From positions 186,001 to 250,000 of the forward strand of contig NZ_BPEW01000003.1 of assembly GCF_019654975.1 (NCBI RefSeq): 64,000 nucleotides of DNA, read 5' to 3'. Positions within the stretch are counted from its first letter, which is position 1; every line of letters begins with the position of its first letter. A model generated the notes under the pieces. It did not search any database. It was given only the letters and a program-made list of their open reading frames with translations, and was not told the DNA's origin. The translations under genes were made by a program, and so were the position numbers. Origin of the DNA: Shewanella sp. c952 (GTDB lineage: Bacteria; Pseudomonadota; Gammaproteobacteria; Enterobacterales; Shewanellaceae). This document shows positions 1-9,048 of this stretch, piece by piece.

Positions 1-1275
1 CTCGTACCGTAAACCAACCTGTAACGTTAAATCGTCAGTAATTTGGTTCCAATATTGTGCAAATGGGCTCAGTTTCGTCTCGGTTAAGTCACATATTGAG
101 CAGACATACTGCGCTTGTGTTTGGGCGGTGCCAGCAACATCAGTCCCAGTGATTACATCGCGTTCTCTGCCCTGCTCCGTATTATCTTTGCCATATTCAA
201 AACCATAGGCAATACGACTTCTCTCATTGATACTCCACTGCATAGCCGCTTTAAAACCACTGCGTTTGGATACAATTTCAGATCCAGACTCATAACCCAC
301 ATTCACTTTGCTGTAGTAAGTCGACACATTCAGTTGCTGGCCGAGAAAATCGTCCTGATCGTACGTTAGCTGTACAGTGCTGAGTTTAGTCGTTGGATTA
401 GGACCGTCGTAGGGGCTGTCTTTGTCGATTGCCACTAAACCATTTTCATCATTGACACTGCGCTTATAATGCAATTTATTTTCAATGTTGTAGTGATGCG
501 CAAGTAAAGCTAAACGGCTATCATCGAATTCTTGTTCTAGTTTGAATAACACGTCGTACTCATCTGCATCACCCATGCCGCCCTGACTATTGGGCGCACC
601 AGGTAATTGGTTGCCGTCTGCGTCATACAGGTTGCCACGATCTTTGGCTGATAAGTTGAGCAGCATGCCCAAATCTGAATCTGTAGTGCCTGAAAAGCTT
701 TGTGAAATGCTATAACCGGCATCGGACAACTCATCGGTAAAAGCTTCCACTCCAACACGAGTTTGCATTTCAAAATCTAGCGTTGGCTTTTTGGTAATAA
801 CATTAATAATTGCGCCGGCCTCACCGTTACCGTACATGGCGCTAGCACCTTTAATCACTTCAATACTCTCAATCACATCAACAGATATGGATTGCAGATC
901 GCGTCCACCCGCTCGCAGCGTGGTTGAAATTAGCACACCATCAATCATCACTATCGCTTTACCACCACGAAAGTTCTGACCGAACGTCGACATGGTTTCG
1001 GTACTAGGTGAAAAGCCAGGGACTAAGTTTGAGATCATCTCAGAAAGGTTTCGTGCTACCACGCGCTGCAGATCGAGATCAGCTTCCGACACGATAAAAA
1101 CTGAATTTGGGGTATCGCTAAGTTTTTGCGCGAATGGTGAAGCCGTTACCAATATCCGCTCCATCCCTTCTGCTTCTTGCGTAGCTAATGTATTTTCTTT
1201 TGCTTGAGTAGATGCTGCTGCCAACGAACTCAATACTGCCAATCCTAAAATACTTAATTTCACTAGTCTGTCCAT
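1..1275 (-). CDS. TonB-dependent outer-membrane receptor, N-terminal part (cut by window edge)
   Basis: The minus-strand frame stays open from an ATG at 1275 to base 1, about 425 codons, so the C-terminal barrel is missing. It begins with a signal peptide (MDRLVKLSILGLAVL..., cut likely near the SSLAAAS/TQA region). A TonB-box-like stretch (MERILVTAS) follows near residue 40, then a plug domain to about residue 165 with IDGVLIS, IESIEVIKGASAMYGNG and GAIINVITKK. Strands typical of the barrel come after. Such receptors import siderophores, haem or other scarce ligands using TonB energy; the ligand cannot be told. A GTG at 1263 with GGA upstream would give the alternative start MKLSILGLAVL. A Fur-like box lies just upstream, so iron control is likely. 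The family call is firm. Confidence 0.9.
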   Translation of the reverse strand, partial: MDRLVKLSILGLAVLSSLAAASTQAKENTLATQEAEGMERILVTASPFAQKLSDTPNSVFIVSEADLDLQRVVARNLSEMISNLVPGFSPSTETMSTFGQNFRGGKAIVMIDGVLISTTLRAGGRDLQSISVDVIESIEVIKGASAMYGNGEAGAIINVITKKPTLDFEMQTRVGVEAFTDELSDAGYSISQSFSGTTDSDLGMLLNLSAKDRGNLYDADGNQLPGAPNSQGGMGDADEYDVLFKLEQEFDDSRLALLAHHYNIENKLHYKRSVNDENGLVAIDKDSPYDGPNPTTKLSTVQLTYDQDDFLGQQLNVSTYYSKVNVGYESGSEIVSKRSGFKAAMQWSINERSRIAYGFEYGKDNTEQGRERDVITGTDVAGTAQTQAQYVCSICDLTETKLSPFAQYWNQITDDLTLQVGLRYE

Positions 1276-1279
1276 ACGT

Positions 1280-1300
1280 TAATGAGAACGACTATTATTT
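1280..1300 (-). promoter_or_regulatory. Fur-box-like site upstream of the TonB receptor
   Basis: The stretch TGAGAACGACTATTA (1282-1296) matches 10 of 14 symmetric positions of the 7-1-7 Fur model TGATAATnATTATCA. It sits only a few bases before the ATG at 1275 and leaves no clear Shine-Dalgarno there. Repression by Fur-Fe(II) is an inference from this match and from the kind of gene it precedes. Confidence 0.45.
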
Positions 1301-1817
1301 ACATGTGAATAATAAAAGCAATGTGGTTACTTAAAATTTACAAATGTATGATTGACTGAGTAAACACTAGAATGGGCGAAAAGCAGTTAATACACAGCCT
1401 AGAACGGATTAATGCACTTGAGCAATAAAGGTCGAGTTTTACAAACTCAACAAACCAACCTTGCCGATGAAAGAATGCGCTTATATATTAAACATTTTGA
1501 CTGATATTACAGAAATATCGCTACGAGATGCTGTTTTAAGAGATCAAAGCTCAACTTTATAAAAAATGACAAAATAGCGAAATAAATCAAAAGCTGATGT
1601 ATTTCGCTTTAAAACCCTCTAAGTCTGAATGATTACTCTAAAACATCGCTATTTTCACTATAGGCTGGCGCGTTTTCGATACAAGATGCAATATCGAGTA
1701 ACACTTTCTTCAACCGCTAACTCTTGTCAACATAGGCGCCTTTCCGCCATTATTGCCACCTATAGAACAACAAAATCTCAACACAAAAGTCTAAAACAAC
1801 AATAACAGGACATATTG
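1301..1817. other. Intergenic region without a recognisable gene
   Basis: This AT-rich gap separates the leftward receptor gene from the rightward M28 peptidase gene, so it should hold the promoters of both. A short inverted repeat, GAGTTT-TAC-AAACTC, lies near 1434-1448. A 30-codon frame from about 1412 has no ribosome binding site and no recognisable product. AGGA at 1807-1810 is the ribosome binding site of the next gene. Confidence 0.5.
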
Positions 1818-3464
1818 ATGCGCACTTTGCTTCCAGTCTGTGCACTTGCTCTACTCAGTGCTTGTAGCCAACATACGACAGATGTTGTTACACCAGAGAA
1901 AGTCACCTTTGATGAATCTCGATTTCGCTTAGATATTAAAACCCTTGCGTCAGATGAATTTGAAGGCCGCGCCCCTACAACTAAGGGCGAACAACTAACA
2001 TTGGATTACCTTAGTAAAGCTTTTGCTGAGATGGGCTTAGATAAGCCAAATGGTAAAGATTACCTACAAGCCGTACCTATGGTGACCTATACCGCTTCAG
2101 AACAGCAATCTATTCAGCTAGGTGACATGCAATTACAACATCGTCAAGATGTGGTGATTGGTAGTCGTCATGATGTGAGTAAAGTTGATATTGCTAATGC
2201 ACCGCTAGTGTTTGTCGGATACGGCATCAACGCACCCGAGTATCAGTGGAACGATTACCAAGATCTCGACATGAGCGGAAAAATAGCGGTAATACTGGTG
2301 AACGATCCCGGCTTCGCTCTACCTGAATCAGGAAAGTTTAATGGCAAAGCAATGACCTATTACGGTCGCTGGAGCTACAAGTTTGAAGAAGCGAGTCGTC
2401 AAGGTGCCCTAGGCGCAATCATCATTCACGATACCGAACCGGCTTCGTACCCTTGGTCTGTTGTCGAGAACAGCTGGACCGGTGCCCAGCAAGATCTTGT
2501 TCGTAGTAAAGATGAGCAAGCGAAATGGATAGAAGTTGAAGGTTGGATGACTCTTGATGTAGCCACTAAGCTCTTTGATAAAGCAGGTCTGTCACTAAGC
2601 ACCATATCTGACCGCGCAGCAAGCAGTGCGATTAACATTCCACTGAATCAAACGGCTTCCATTGCATTCGAAAATAAAGCGCAATATGCCAATAGTTATA
2701 ACGTAATTGCGACCCTACCTGGAGAGAGTCGCAGTGATGAGCACATTCTCTTCACCGCCCACTGGGATCATATTGGTCTAGATCCAAGTAAGGATGGCGA
2801 TCAGATCTATAACGGCGCACTTGATAACGCATCAGGTACTGCTGGTATTTTAGAAATCGCTCGCCAATTTGCCAAGCAAGCTAAAAATGGCAATCCCCTT
2901 GCCCGTTCTGTCACCTTTGTTGCAACGACAGGAGAGGAACAAGGCTTACTCGGCTCGCGTTTCTATGCATCTAACCCAATATATCCATTAGACAAAACTG
3001 TGGCAGTATTCAATTTGGATAGTACCAATATTTATGGCCGTACCACCGACTACACGATTGTGGGTAAAGGTAAGTCGGAACTAGAAAATTACTTAATCGC
3101 CGCAGTCGAGTCTCAAAACCGTACCGCCAAGAGTGAGAAGTACCCCGAATCAGGCGGCTTTTTCCGTTCAGATCATTTTAGTTTCGCTAAATACGGTGTA
3201 CCCGCAGTATTTGCAGGAGGCGGAAGCATCCCCGTTGATCAAGCGACTGCTGAATATAAAGCAATGATGAAACAACAGATGAAAGGGTGTTACCACAGCG
3301 TATGTGATGAATATCGAGAAAATTGGGACCTAAGCGGAGCGTTAGAAGACCTAGCTGTCTACTATGATGCCGCAACGGCATTGGGTAATAATAGTGACTG
3401 GCCGGGTTATTTCAGCGGCACTGAATTTCACTCATTAAGACCCGCCAAAACCGATAACAACTAA
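1818..3464 (+). CDS. M28-family zinc metallopeptidase, predicted lipoprotein
   Basis: This is a secreted aminopeptidase-type enzyme. Residues 1-17 form a lipoprotein signal with the lipobox LLSAC, so the mature protein should be anchored by Cys17. A PA-type insert covers roughly residues 130-230 (VFVGYGINAPEY, GKIAVILVNDPG, GALGAIIIHDTEP). The M28 catalytic domain follows, with metal and catalytic residues in HWDHIG (His near 315), GALDNASG (Asp near 336), TGEEQGLLGS (Glu pair near 371), NLDST and SDHFSF. The longest frame begins at a TTG at 1815; the ATG at 1818 is preferred because AGGA is 7-8 bases before it. It is a single gene with its own terminator. The substrate is unknown, but family members remove N-terminal residues from peptides. 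Confidence 0.9.
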   Translation: MRTLLPVCALALLSACSQHTTDVVTPEKVTFDESRFRLDIKTLASDEFEGRAPTTKGEQLTLDYLSKAFAEMGLDKPNGKDYLQAVPMVTYTASEQQSIQLGDMQLQHRQDVVIGSRHDVSKVDIANAPLVFVGYGINAPEYQWNDYQDLDMSGKIAVILVNDPGFALPESGKFNGKAMTYYGRWSYKFEEASRQGALGAIIIHDTEPASYPWSVVENSWTGAQQDLVRSKDEQAKWIEVEGWMTLDVATKLFDKAGLSLSTISDRAASSAINIPLNQTASIAFENKAQYANSYNVIATLPGESRSDEHILFTAHWDHIGLDPSKDGDQIYNGALDNASGTAGILEIARQFAKQAKNGNPLARSVTFVATTGEEQGLLGSRFYASNPIYPLDKTVAVFNLDSTNIYGRTTDYTIVGKGKSELENYLIAAVESQNRTAKSEKYPESGGFFRSDHFSFAKYGVPAVFAGGGSIPVDQATAEYKAMMKQQMKGCYHSVCDEYRENWDLSGALEDLAVYYDAATALGNNSDWPGYFSGTEFHSLRPAKTDNN

Positions 3465-3488
3465 GCTCGCTTTCGTACACAAATAAAA

Positions 3489-3520
3489 AACGCTCGAAGT
3501 TATTTCGGGCGTTTTTATTT
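3489..3520 (+). terminator. Rho-independent terminator after the M28 peptidase gene
   Basis: A 10-bp stem (AACGCTCGAA with TTCGGGCGTT, one G-T pair) with a 5-base loop is followed by a T-rich run. Confidence 0.8.
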
Positions 3521-3835
3521 TCTTATGCCAACGAATAATGATTTTATGTGAAAAATGTCACTTAATTCACTTAAAACTGCATTCTCTATGATTACTGATA
3601 CTGCGTTGCCGTTTATCCATTAACAGCTGGACTTCAACACCAACAAATGAACATATACCAATAAAACCTACAATAATTTATTGCATTCTCATTTTTAAAG
3701 TTAAAATAATGACAATTAACCGACAAAAAACCCTAAAAAACTAGCAAATCACCAATTACCGATTTGATAGTGACGAGTTTCAGTGGCAGAGTAATACTCA
3801 ATTGAGATTAAGACTGACATTTTTTGGAGTGACCT
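3521..3835. promoter_or_regulatory. asnB upstream region with a CRP-like site
   Basis: This 315-base gap holds no gene. TGTGAAAAATGTCACT at 3547-3562 matches the CRP consensus TGTGA-N6-TCACA at nine of ten positions but lies about 275 bases before asnB. GGAG at about 3825-3828 is a good ribosome binding site for asnB. No sure -10/-35 pair could be picked. Confidence 0.4.
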
Positions 3836-5500
3836 ATGTGTTCAATTTTCGCTATTTTAGATATTCAATCAGACTCGACGCCATTGCGCCAAGTCGCACT
3901 CGAAATGTCAAAACTACTACGTCATCGCGGACCGGATTGGTCTGGGATCTATAGCAGTGACAAAGCTATTCTTGCTCACGAACGTTTAGCGATTGTTGAT
4001 ATTGAACACGGCGCTCAGCCATTGCTTAGCCAAGATGAAACTATCGTCTTAGCCGTTAACGGTGAGATCTATAACCACAAAGAGCTTAAAGCTGAACTCG
4101 GTGACAAATACAGCTACCAAACAAACTCAGATTGCGAAGTTATCTTAGCGCTCTATCAAGAATATGGCACTGAGTTCTTAGATAAGCTCAACGGCATTTT
4201 TGCCTTTGTGTTATATGACAAAGCAAAAGACACCTATTTAATCGGTCGCGATCACATGGGGATCATCCCGCTTTATACCGGCAGAGATGCTGAAGGTAAC
4301 TTCTATATCTCTTCTGAAATGAAAGCACTGATGCCGGTCTGTAAAACTGTTGATACCTTTACTCCGGGTCACTATCTATCAAGTAAAGTCGGTGAACTAA
4401 CTCATTATTATCAGCGTGACTGGCGTGAGTTTGCTGCAGTTCAAAGCAACCCAGCCAGCAGTGAAGAGGTGCGTGATGCACTGGAAGCTGCCGTTAAACG
4501 TCAGTTGATGTCTGATGTTCCTTATGGCGTACTACTTTCTGGTGGCTTAGATTCATCAGTTATTTCTGCAATCACCCAAACATTTGCTAAACGACGGATT
4601 GAAGATGACGGTGAAACCAGTGCTTGGTGGCCACAACTGCACTCTTTTGCTGTCGGCCTTGAAGGCGCACCGGATCTAATTGCAGCGAAAAAGGTTGCCG
4701 ATGCAATCGGTACCATTCATCACGAAATCACCTTTACCTTTCAAGATGGCATCGATGCTATTAAAGATGTGATCTACCACCTCGAAACATACGATGTCAC
4801 CACGATTCGTGCTGCAACGCCTATGTATTTAATGGCGCGAAAAATTAAAGCCATGGGTATTAAAATGGTGTTATCTGGCGAAGGTGCTGATGAGCTATTT
4901 GGTGGTTACTTATACTTCCACAAAGCACCCAATGCACAAGCGTTCCATGAAGAGTTAGTACGTAAACTAGATAAGTTACACCTGTTTGATTGCTTACGTG
5001 CCAACAAAGCCATGGCGGCTTGGGGACTTGAAGCACGTGTGCCCTTCTTGGATAAAGAGTTTATGGATGTGGCTATGCGCACCAACCCTGAAGCTAAAAT
5101 GTCAAAAGATGGCAAAATTGAAAAGCACATCCTTCGAGAAGCCTTTGAGCATAAATTGCCGAAAGAAGTGGCTTGGCGTCAGAAAGAGCAATTTAGTGAT
5201 GGTGTGGGCTACTCATGGATTGATGGACTAAAAGATCATGCCGCGGTTAAAGTTGATGATCTGCAGTTGGCTAACGCTAAGTTCAGATTCCCATACAACA
5301 CGCCAGAGACTAAAGAAGGTTATTTCTATCGCACTTTCTTTGAAGAACTATTCCCGCTTGCGAGCGCTGCAGAAACGGTACCAGGTGGTAAATCTGTTGC
5401 CTGCTCAACCCCAGAGGCACTCGCTTGGGATGAAAGCTTACAAGGTATTATTGACCCGTCAGGCCGTGCAGTACAGTCTGTCCACGACAGCGCTTATTAA
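3836..5500 (+). CDS. asnB: Asparagine synthase B, glutamine-hydrolysing
   Basis: The enzyme makes asparagine from aspartate, ATP and glutamine in the cytoplasm. At 554 residues it has the same length as E. coli AsnB and aligns with it along its whole length from memory. Cys2, exposed when the first Met is removed, is the glutaminase nucleophile of the N-terminal class-II amidotransferase domain (residues 2 to about 190; RHRGPDWSG, NGEIYNH). The synthetase domain has the ATP-pyrophosphatase loop SGGLDSS near residue 235, followed by LSGEGADELFGGY. GGAG precedes the ATG at good spacing. It appears to be a single-gene unit, with a terminator right after it and a possible distant CRP site in front. 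Confidence 0.97.
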   Translation: MCSIFAILDIQSDSTPLRQVALEMSKLLRHRGPDWSGIYSSDKAILAHERLAIVDIEHGAQPLLSQDETIVLAVNGEIYNHKELKAELGDKYSYQTNSDCEVILALYQEYGTEFLDKLNGIFAFVLYDKAKDTYLIGRDHMGIIPLYTGRDAEGNFYISSEMKALMPVCKTVDTFTPGHYLSSKVGELTHYYQRDWREFAAVQSNPASSEEVRDALEAAVKRQLMSDVPYGVLLSGGLDSSVISAITQTFAKRRIEDDGETSAWWPQLHSFAVGLEGAPDLIAAKKVADAIGTIHHEITFTFQDGIDAIKDVIYHLETYDVTTIRAATPMYLMARKIKAMGIKMVLSGEGADELFGGYLYFHKAPNAQAFHEELVRKLDKLHLFDCLRANKAMAAWGLEARVPFLDKEFMDVAMRTNPEAKMSKDGKIEKHILREAFEHKLPKEVAWRQKEQFSDGVGYSWIDGLKDHAAVKVDDLQLANAKFRFPYNTPETKEGYFYRTFFEELFPLASAAETVPGGKSVACSTPEALAWDESLQGIIDPSGRAVQSVHDSAY

Positions 5501-5535
5501 TACCAACTAGAGAAAGTCGATCAAACAGCATCAAA

Positions 5536-5562
5536 AAAGCCACTCCCTAAGAGTGGCTTTTA
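5536..5562. terminator. Terminator after asnB, possibly two-way
   Basis: The stem AAAGCCACTC / GAGTGGCTTT with a short loop is followed by TTTTATAT on the plus strand. An A-run before it would also serve the leftward gene that ends at 5585. Confidence 0.75.
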
Positions 5563-5584
5563 TATATCAAGAGTTTATAACGGT

Positions 5585-5929
5585 TCAGTTGATCATCTTA
5601 ATATAATGCTGCTTATTAATATCGACTATTTCCATCGTTACGCTACTCACAGAATTGGTGATGAGTGAAATAGCCTCAAATACTCGCTCAAGTAGCAGCG
5701 CTTTTTGCTCATCTGTTCGACCTGGCATAATGGCCGTATGAATGTGCACAAAGGTATTTTCTTGATCTTCACCGACTCGAAAGTGTTCAACCCCATGGGC
5801 GCGGGTTTTCACCGCTTGCGGCTCAAATAATTGCGAGTCAATCAAGGCTTGATGTGTCGCCTCGACCAATGCTTCGACTGATATAACGTGCTTTAATGGT
5901 TTCGCATATTCAATAACACAATGTGGCAT
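5585..5929 (-). CDS. 5-carboxymethyl-2-hydroxymuconate isomerase family tautomerase
   Basis: This 114-residue cytoplasmic protein starts MPHCVIEYA, so Pro2 becomes the N-terminal proline that acts as the catalytic base in the tautomerase superfamily. Length and sequence pattern (HFRVGEDQ, FVHIHTAIMPGRT, ITMEI-like end) fit the CHMI/HpaF family. In other bacteria HpaF isomerises an intermediate of homoprotocatechuate breakdown. No other hpa gene is nearby, so the physiological substrate here is open. It is followed on the same strand by nothing and preceded by a VOC gene 35 bases away, which may share its transcript. Confidence 0.8.
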   Translation of the reverse strand: MPHCVIEYAKPLKHVISVEALVEATHQALIDSQLFEPQAVKTRAHGVEHFRVGEDQENTFVHIHTAIMPGRTDEQKALLLERVFEAISLITNSVSSVTMEIVDINKQHYIKMIN

Positions 5930-5964
5930 ATCCAGCCCTTCTTCTTTTAGTTATATCGCGTTGG

Positions 5965-6315
5965 CTACTCAGACCAAATCGCATATTCATTGCCATTAGG
6001 ATCTAAAAAGTGAAACCTTCTTCCACCTGGGAATTCAAATACTGGCTTACTGATAGTACCACCAGCATCGGTGACCTTCTGCAAGGAATTGGCTAGCTCA
6101 TTTGAATAAATGACCAACAAAGGAGAGCCCTTTGTTAACGTAAAATCTTGTTCGGATAGATAGAATCCGCCGGTTATTCCAGCGTTTAGAAAACAACTAT
6201 ACTCAGGCCCATAATCGACAAACTCCCAACCGAACACTTGGCCGAAAAAATCTTTTGTCGATTGAATATTCTTAACAGGCATTTCCAAATAATTTATTGT
6301 GTGGTGTAGGCTCAT
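5965..6315 (-). CDS. VOC (glyoxalase/bleomycin-resistance) family protein
   Basis: This protein of 116 residues has one glyoxalase-like fold: INYLEMPVKNIQSTKDFFGQ at the start and the typical end FHFLDPNGNEYAIW. The longest frame reaches 6396, but the ATG at 6315 with GGGAG 8 bases upstream gives the normal family start, and the longer form would run into a terminator. VOC proteins bind metals and small molecules; function cannot be set from sequence. It may be cotranscribed with the tautomerase gene downstream. Confidence 0.8.
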   Translation of the reverse strand: MSLHHTINYLEMPVKNIQSTKDFFGQVFGWEFVDYGPEYSCFLNAGITGGFYLSEQDFTLTKGSPLLVIYSNELANSLQKVTDAGGTISKPVFEFPGGRRFHFLDPNGNEYAIWSE

Positions 6316-6396
6316 CCATTGCTCCCAGTATCTAAAAATACTTTTGTGGTATAAAACCATAGCACGTTCCGTATGCTCTCTGTAAATTTTACCCAT

Positions 6397-6424
6397 AAAA
6401 AAGGGAGCCTTAGCTCCCTTTAAA
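6397..6424 (-). terminator. Terminator after the DUF445 gene
   Basis: The hairpin AAAGGGAGC-CTTA-GCTCCCTTT has T-runs on the minus-strand exit side. It lies between the DUF445 stop and the VOC start. Confidence 0.75.
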
Positions 6425-6444
6425 ATCTATAACAAGTACAGCAA

Positions 6445-7152
6445 TTAGCCTTGAACCAACGCAGCGACTAAACCGATTAAGCCACCAAAAATTCCGCCCC
6501 AAACGACTAACCAACCTAAATGCTTCTTGATCATATCCTGCACTATCTCTTTGACCAGTTGCGGTGTTAATTCATTTAATCGCTGGTTAACAATATCCTC
6601 AATCTTCACTCGCATATCATCGATGACATTGCTTTGTTCGAGCTCTGCTTTAAGTAACTCGTAAAATTGATCGGACTGAGATATCTCACTGAGCGATGTT
6701 TTCATTTTTTCCATAAACGGCTCACGCAACGGTTCAATCGCATCGGTACCGCCAAACATCGATAACATGCCACCCAGTGAGGACTGTGAAACAGTGCTGA
6801 CTAAAGCGTCAAATGCAGGTGACAGATCTAACTTCTCGATCACGGGTTGCAGATCGATATGCTGCTCTGCATTTCCTTGCTGCGATAGAAATCGTTCAAT
6901 ATTCTCTTCGGTAAAAAACTGCTTCATCATCAGATGAGCAATCCCTTCTTTAAACTCTTCAAAGCGAGATGGCACCACACCAGAACCATAGAGACCAGGC
7001 ACTTTTTCAAACAGCATATGAATAGCGAGCCAGTTAGTGACCGCACCCGACAGAGCAAATAAACCAACAGTTAGAAGAATTGGCTGCGCTAGTAGGTAGC
7101 CGGCTAATACTGCGAGCGCAGCAATCAAATTGGTAACAACACTTTTATTCAA
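6445..7152 (-). CDS. DUF445-family membrane protein
   Basis: The protein has two hydrophobic segments at the N-terminus (VVTNLIAALAVLAGYLLA and ILLTVGLFALSGAVTNWLAI), a long polar helical middle, and a C-terminal membrane helix (LGWLVVWGGIFGGLIGLVAALV). The motif AVTNWLAIHMLFEKVPGLYG is typical of DUF445. The function of the family is not established. The longest frame starts with a GTG at 7209 without a ribosome binding site. The TTG at 7152 (giving MNKSVVTN...) has GGGGA 8 bases upstream and is preferred. A terminator follows, and it appears monocistronic. Confidence 0.75.
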   Translation of the reverse strand: MNKSVVTNLIAALAVLAGYLLAQPILLTVGLFALSGAVTNWLAIHMLFEKVPGLYGSGVVPSRFEEFKEGIAHLMMKQFFTEENIERFLSQQGNAEQHIDLQPVIEKLDLSPAFDALVSTVSQSSLGGMLSMFGGTDAIEPLREPFMEKMKTSLSEISQSDQFYELLKAELEQSNVIDDMRVKIEDIVNQRLNELTPQLVKEIVQDMIKKHLGWLVVWGGIFGGLIGLVAALVQG

Positions 7153-7472
7153 GCTAATTCCCCGTAAGCATGATCGAAAACGGGCTATGTTACCTCCAGG
7201 CAAACTCACTAGGCAATAGAATTATGCTTTTGCCGCCAAAACTGCTACTGAGATAACAAAGGAGAAATACCTTTAGCTAGCTAGATCTCTTTATCAATTT
7301 AATAGCCTAACAATTCAATATAAGCACCTCCAATATGCCTACAACCTTCAACACGTTAGGCTCCCTTTTAACGATGCAAACCATTTTAGTGAGCCAAATG
7401 CTGTGCGATATTGGCTCTTGTTGCAAGGTTAGAAGCTACACTTGTTTGAGCAATTCCTATCAAGGAAATCCA

Positions 7473-7853
7473 ATGAAGCCCACCTCTGTCAATTCAGGTT
7501 CATTAAGCTGGCATGAGTTAACAGCCAGCAGCAGTAAAGAGGCCATGGCCTTTTACAGCCAAGTGTTTGGCTGGAAATTCAAAACCATTGTTGTAGCCCA
7601 CGCGCCCTACCATATAATTATTAACGACGGCATTGATATTGGTGGTATTGCACAAAGTCCAGCACCAGCCATGCCAAGTAATTGGACTGGATACATCACG
7701 GTAGAAAACGTTGACGCCATTGCCGAAAAGGCTCATGAACTGGGCGCGACGATTCTATTTGGTCCAGAAGATATTGTTGGCATTGGCCGTTTTTGCTGGC
7801 TAAAAGACCCCCAAGGAGCGATTATCGCAGCAATTAGTTACCTTGCCCTATAA
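7473..7853 (+). CDS. VOC family protein (glyoxalase-like)
   Basis: Residues 8-20 (SLSWHELTASSSK) and the following MAFYSQVFGWKF are the usual opening of a one-domain VOC protein, which ends FCWLKDPQGAIIAAISY. The frame can be extended to 7335, but the extension has no family match, while the ATG at 7473 has AAGGA 7 bases upstream. At 126 residues it fits the family. The ligand is unknown. The gene converges on the ferredoxin-reductase gene, whose stop is only 7 bases away. Confidence 0.85.
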   Translation: MKPTSVNSGSLSWHELTASSSKEAMAFYSQVFGWKFKTIVVAHAPYHIIINDGIDIGGIAQSPAPAMPSNWTGYITVENVDAIAEKAHELGATILFGPEDIVGIGRFCWLKDPQGAIIAAISYLAL

Positions 7854-7859
7854 GCGGTG

Positions 7860-8855
7860 TTAACCGCGTTTTACTGAACGAAGATCTTTATATTCAAATG
7901 GCAACACATGAATTTTTGAATACTCAAATCCATCCAAAAACGCTTGTTGCTGAGCTTTAACAACCGCTTCAGGTTCACCACAAAGAAACACTCTATTATG
8001 CCGAGTGACTGGGTGCTCACTCGCTGCAAGCTCAAAGGGTTGGATTTGTTGGCAACGTAAACCCGATAAATCAACTTGAGTCGCTGCGGTAATACAAGCC
8101 CGATAGTGGACGTTTTTATGGGCTAGCATTAACGACAAACATCGCTTTTGCAGATAAAGCTCTTCAACTGTTCGGGCACCGTGATAGAGATATATTTCGG
8201 CTTGATGTGACATAGCCAAAGCCTGTTCAACAATTCCCATTGCAGCGCCAATACCGGCCCCGTGACCAATCAAAATAAGCTTATCTTGTTGATACTCAGC
8301 CTTATAAACACATTGACCTAAAGGCCCTTGAATAAGCAGTTGTTCTCCATTACTGGCAGTATTAAATAACCAACCACTAAATTGGCCATTGTACTTTCGA
8401 GTAACATGCAGCTCAATGACATTGCCATCGACGTTAGCGACCGCATAACTGCGCGTCAGACCGTCATAGCGTCTAAGGTTGATATATTGCCCAGCAAGAC
8501 AATTGAGGTTTTCAGAAACTTTCACCACGACTTTCATCATATTGTCAGTCATGAATATCCGCTCAACTAATTGAGCAGACACAAACAGGTCTTGCTCAAG
8601 CACCGTTTTCAGCTTAAGCCCTTCAGCAGGAATACACTGGCATGCGCACAGATAATGGTTCGCCTTGAGGCGAGCGCTTAAGCCTCGCTGGGACCCCGTG
8701 GACAGCTCCCCCCCGACATGTTGCAACAAACACGTTTTACAAGCTCCTTTCTTACAGGAGTAGTTGAGTGAATTGCCACTGCGAATAAGGGCCTCAAGTA
8801 CCGATTCATTTTCATCGGAATCAAAAGCTTGACCATCTAAAAAGAAAGTTGTCAT
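7860..8855 (-). CDS. 2Fe-2S ferredoxin / FAD-NAD(P) oxidoreductase fusion
   Basis: The N-terminal 85 residues are a plant-type ferredoxin with cluster ligands Cys34, Cys39, Cys42 and a further Cys in LCACQC (residues 70-74). The rest is a ferredoxin-NADP reductase fold: FAD-binding RRYDGLTRSYAVAN near 130-160, LQIQGPLG-type turn, and the NAD(P) segment LILIGHGAGIGAAMGI. Proteins of this type pass electrons from NAD(P)H to a partner oxygenase or reductase. No oxygenase gene is adjacent, so the partner is unknown. The order (ferredoxin first) is that of phenol hydroxylase and CDP-deoxyglucose reductase-type reductases. Confidence 0.85.
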   Translation of the reverse strand: MTTFFLDGQAFDSDENESVLEALIRSGNSLNYSCKKGACKTCLLQHVGGELSTGSQRGLSARLKANHYLCACQCIPAEGLKLKTVLEQDLFVSAQLVERIFMTDNMMKVVVKVSENLNCLAGQYINLRRYDGLTRSYAVANVDGNVIELHVTRKYNGQFSGWLFNTASNGEQLLIQGPLGQCVYKAEYQQDKLILIGHGAGIGAAMGIVEQALAMSHQAEIYLYHGARTVEELYLQKRCLSLMLAHKNVHYRACITAATQVDLSGLRCQQIQPFELAASEHPVTRHNRVFLCGEPEAVVKAQQQAFLDGFEYSKIHVLPFEYKDLRSVKRG

Positions 8856-8982
8856 GGGCTAACGTTGTTTCTCAATTAATAATAAAAAATAATATGATCT
8901 CAAGCGCATTTCTATAATAATGTAGCTAAAATTATAGGAGTCTATTTTTGCTTTGTAACGCTTTTGTAACCACCAAAGAGTT

Positions 8983-9005
8983 CTAGCCCTTGGGTTACGG
9001 GCTAG
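8983..9005. repeat. Inverted repeat upstream of the DUF748 gene
   Basis: CTAGCCC and GGGCTAG are separated by 9 bases, about 45 bases before the DUF748 start. Just before it TTTGTAAC occurs twice in 20 bases. It could be an operator or a leader hairpin. Confidence 0.4.
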
Positions 9006-9048
9006 CAAAAATGAAGTACTCATTCATTAAAGAAGAAGTAAGGTCAGT

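Noticed and set aside
1412..1504. Small 30-codon frame in the first intergenic region
   Set aside because: No Shine-Dalgarno and no recognisable product.
7335..7472. N-terminal extension of the VOC protein
   Set aside because: The added 46 residues show no family match; a ribosome binding site fits the ATG at 7473.
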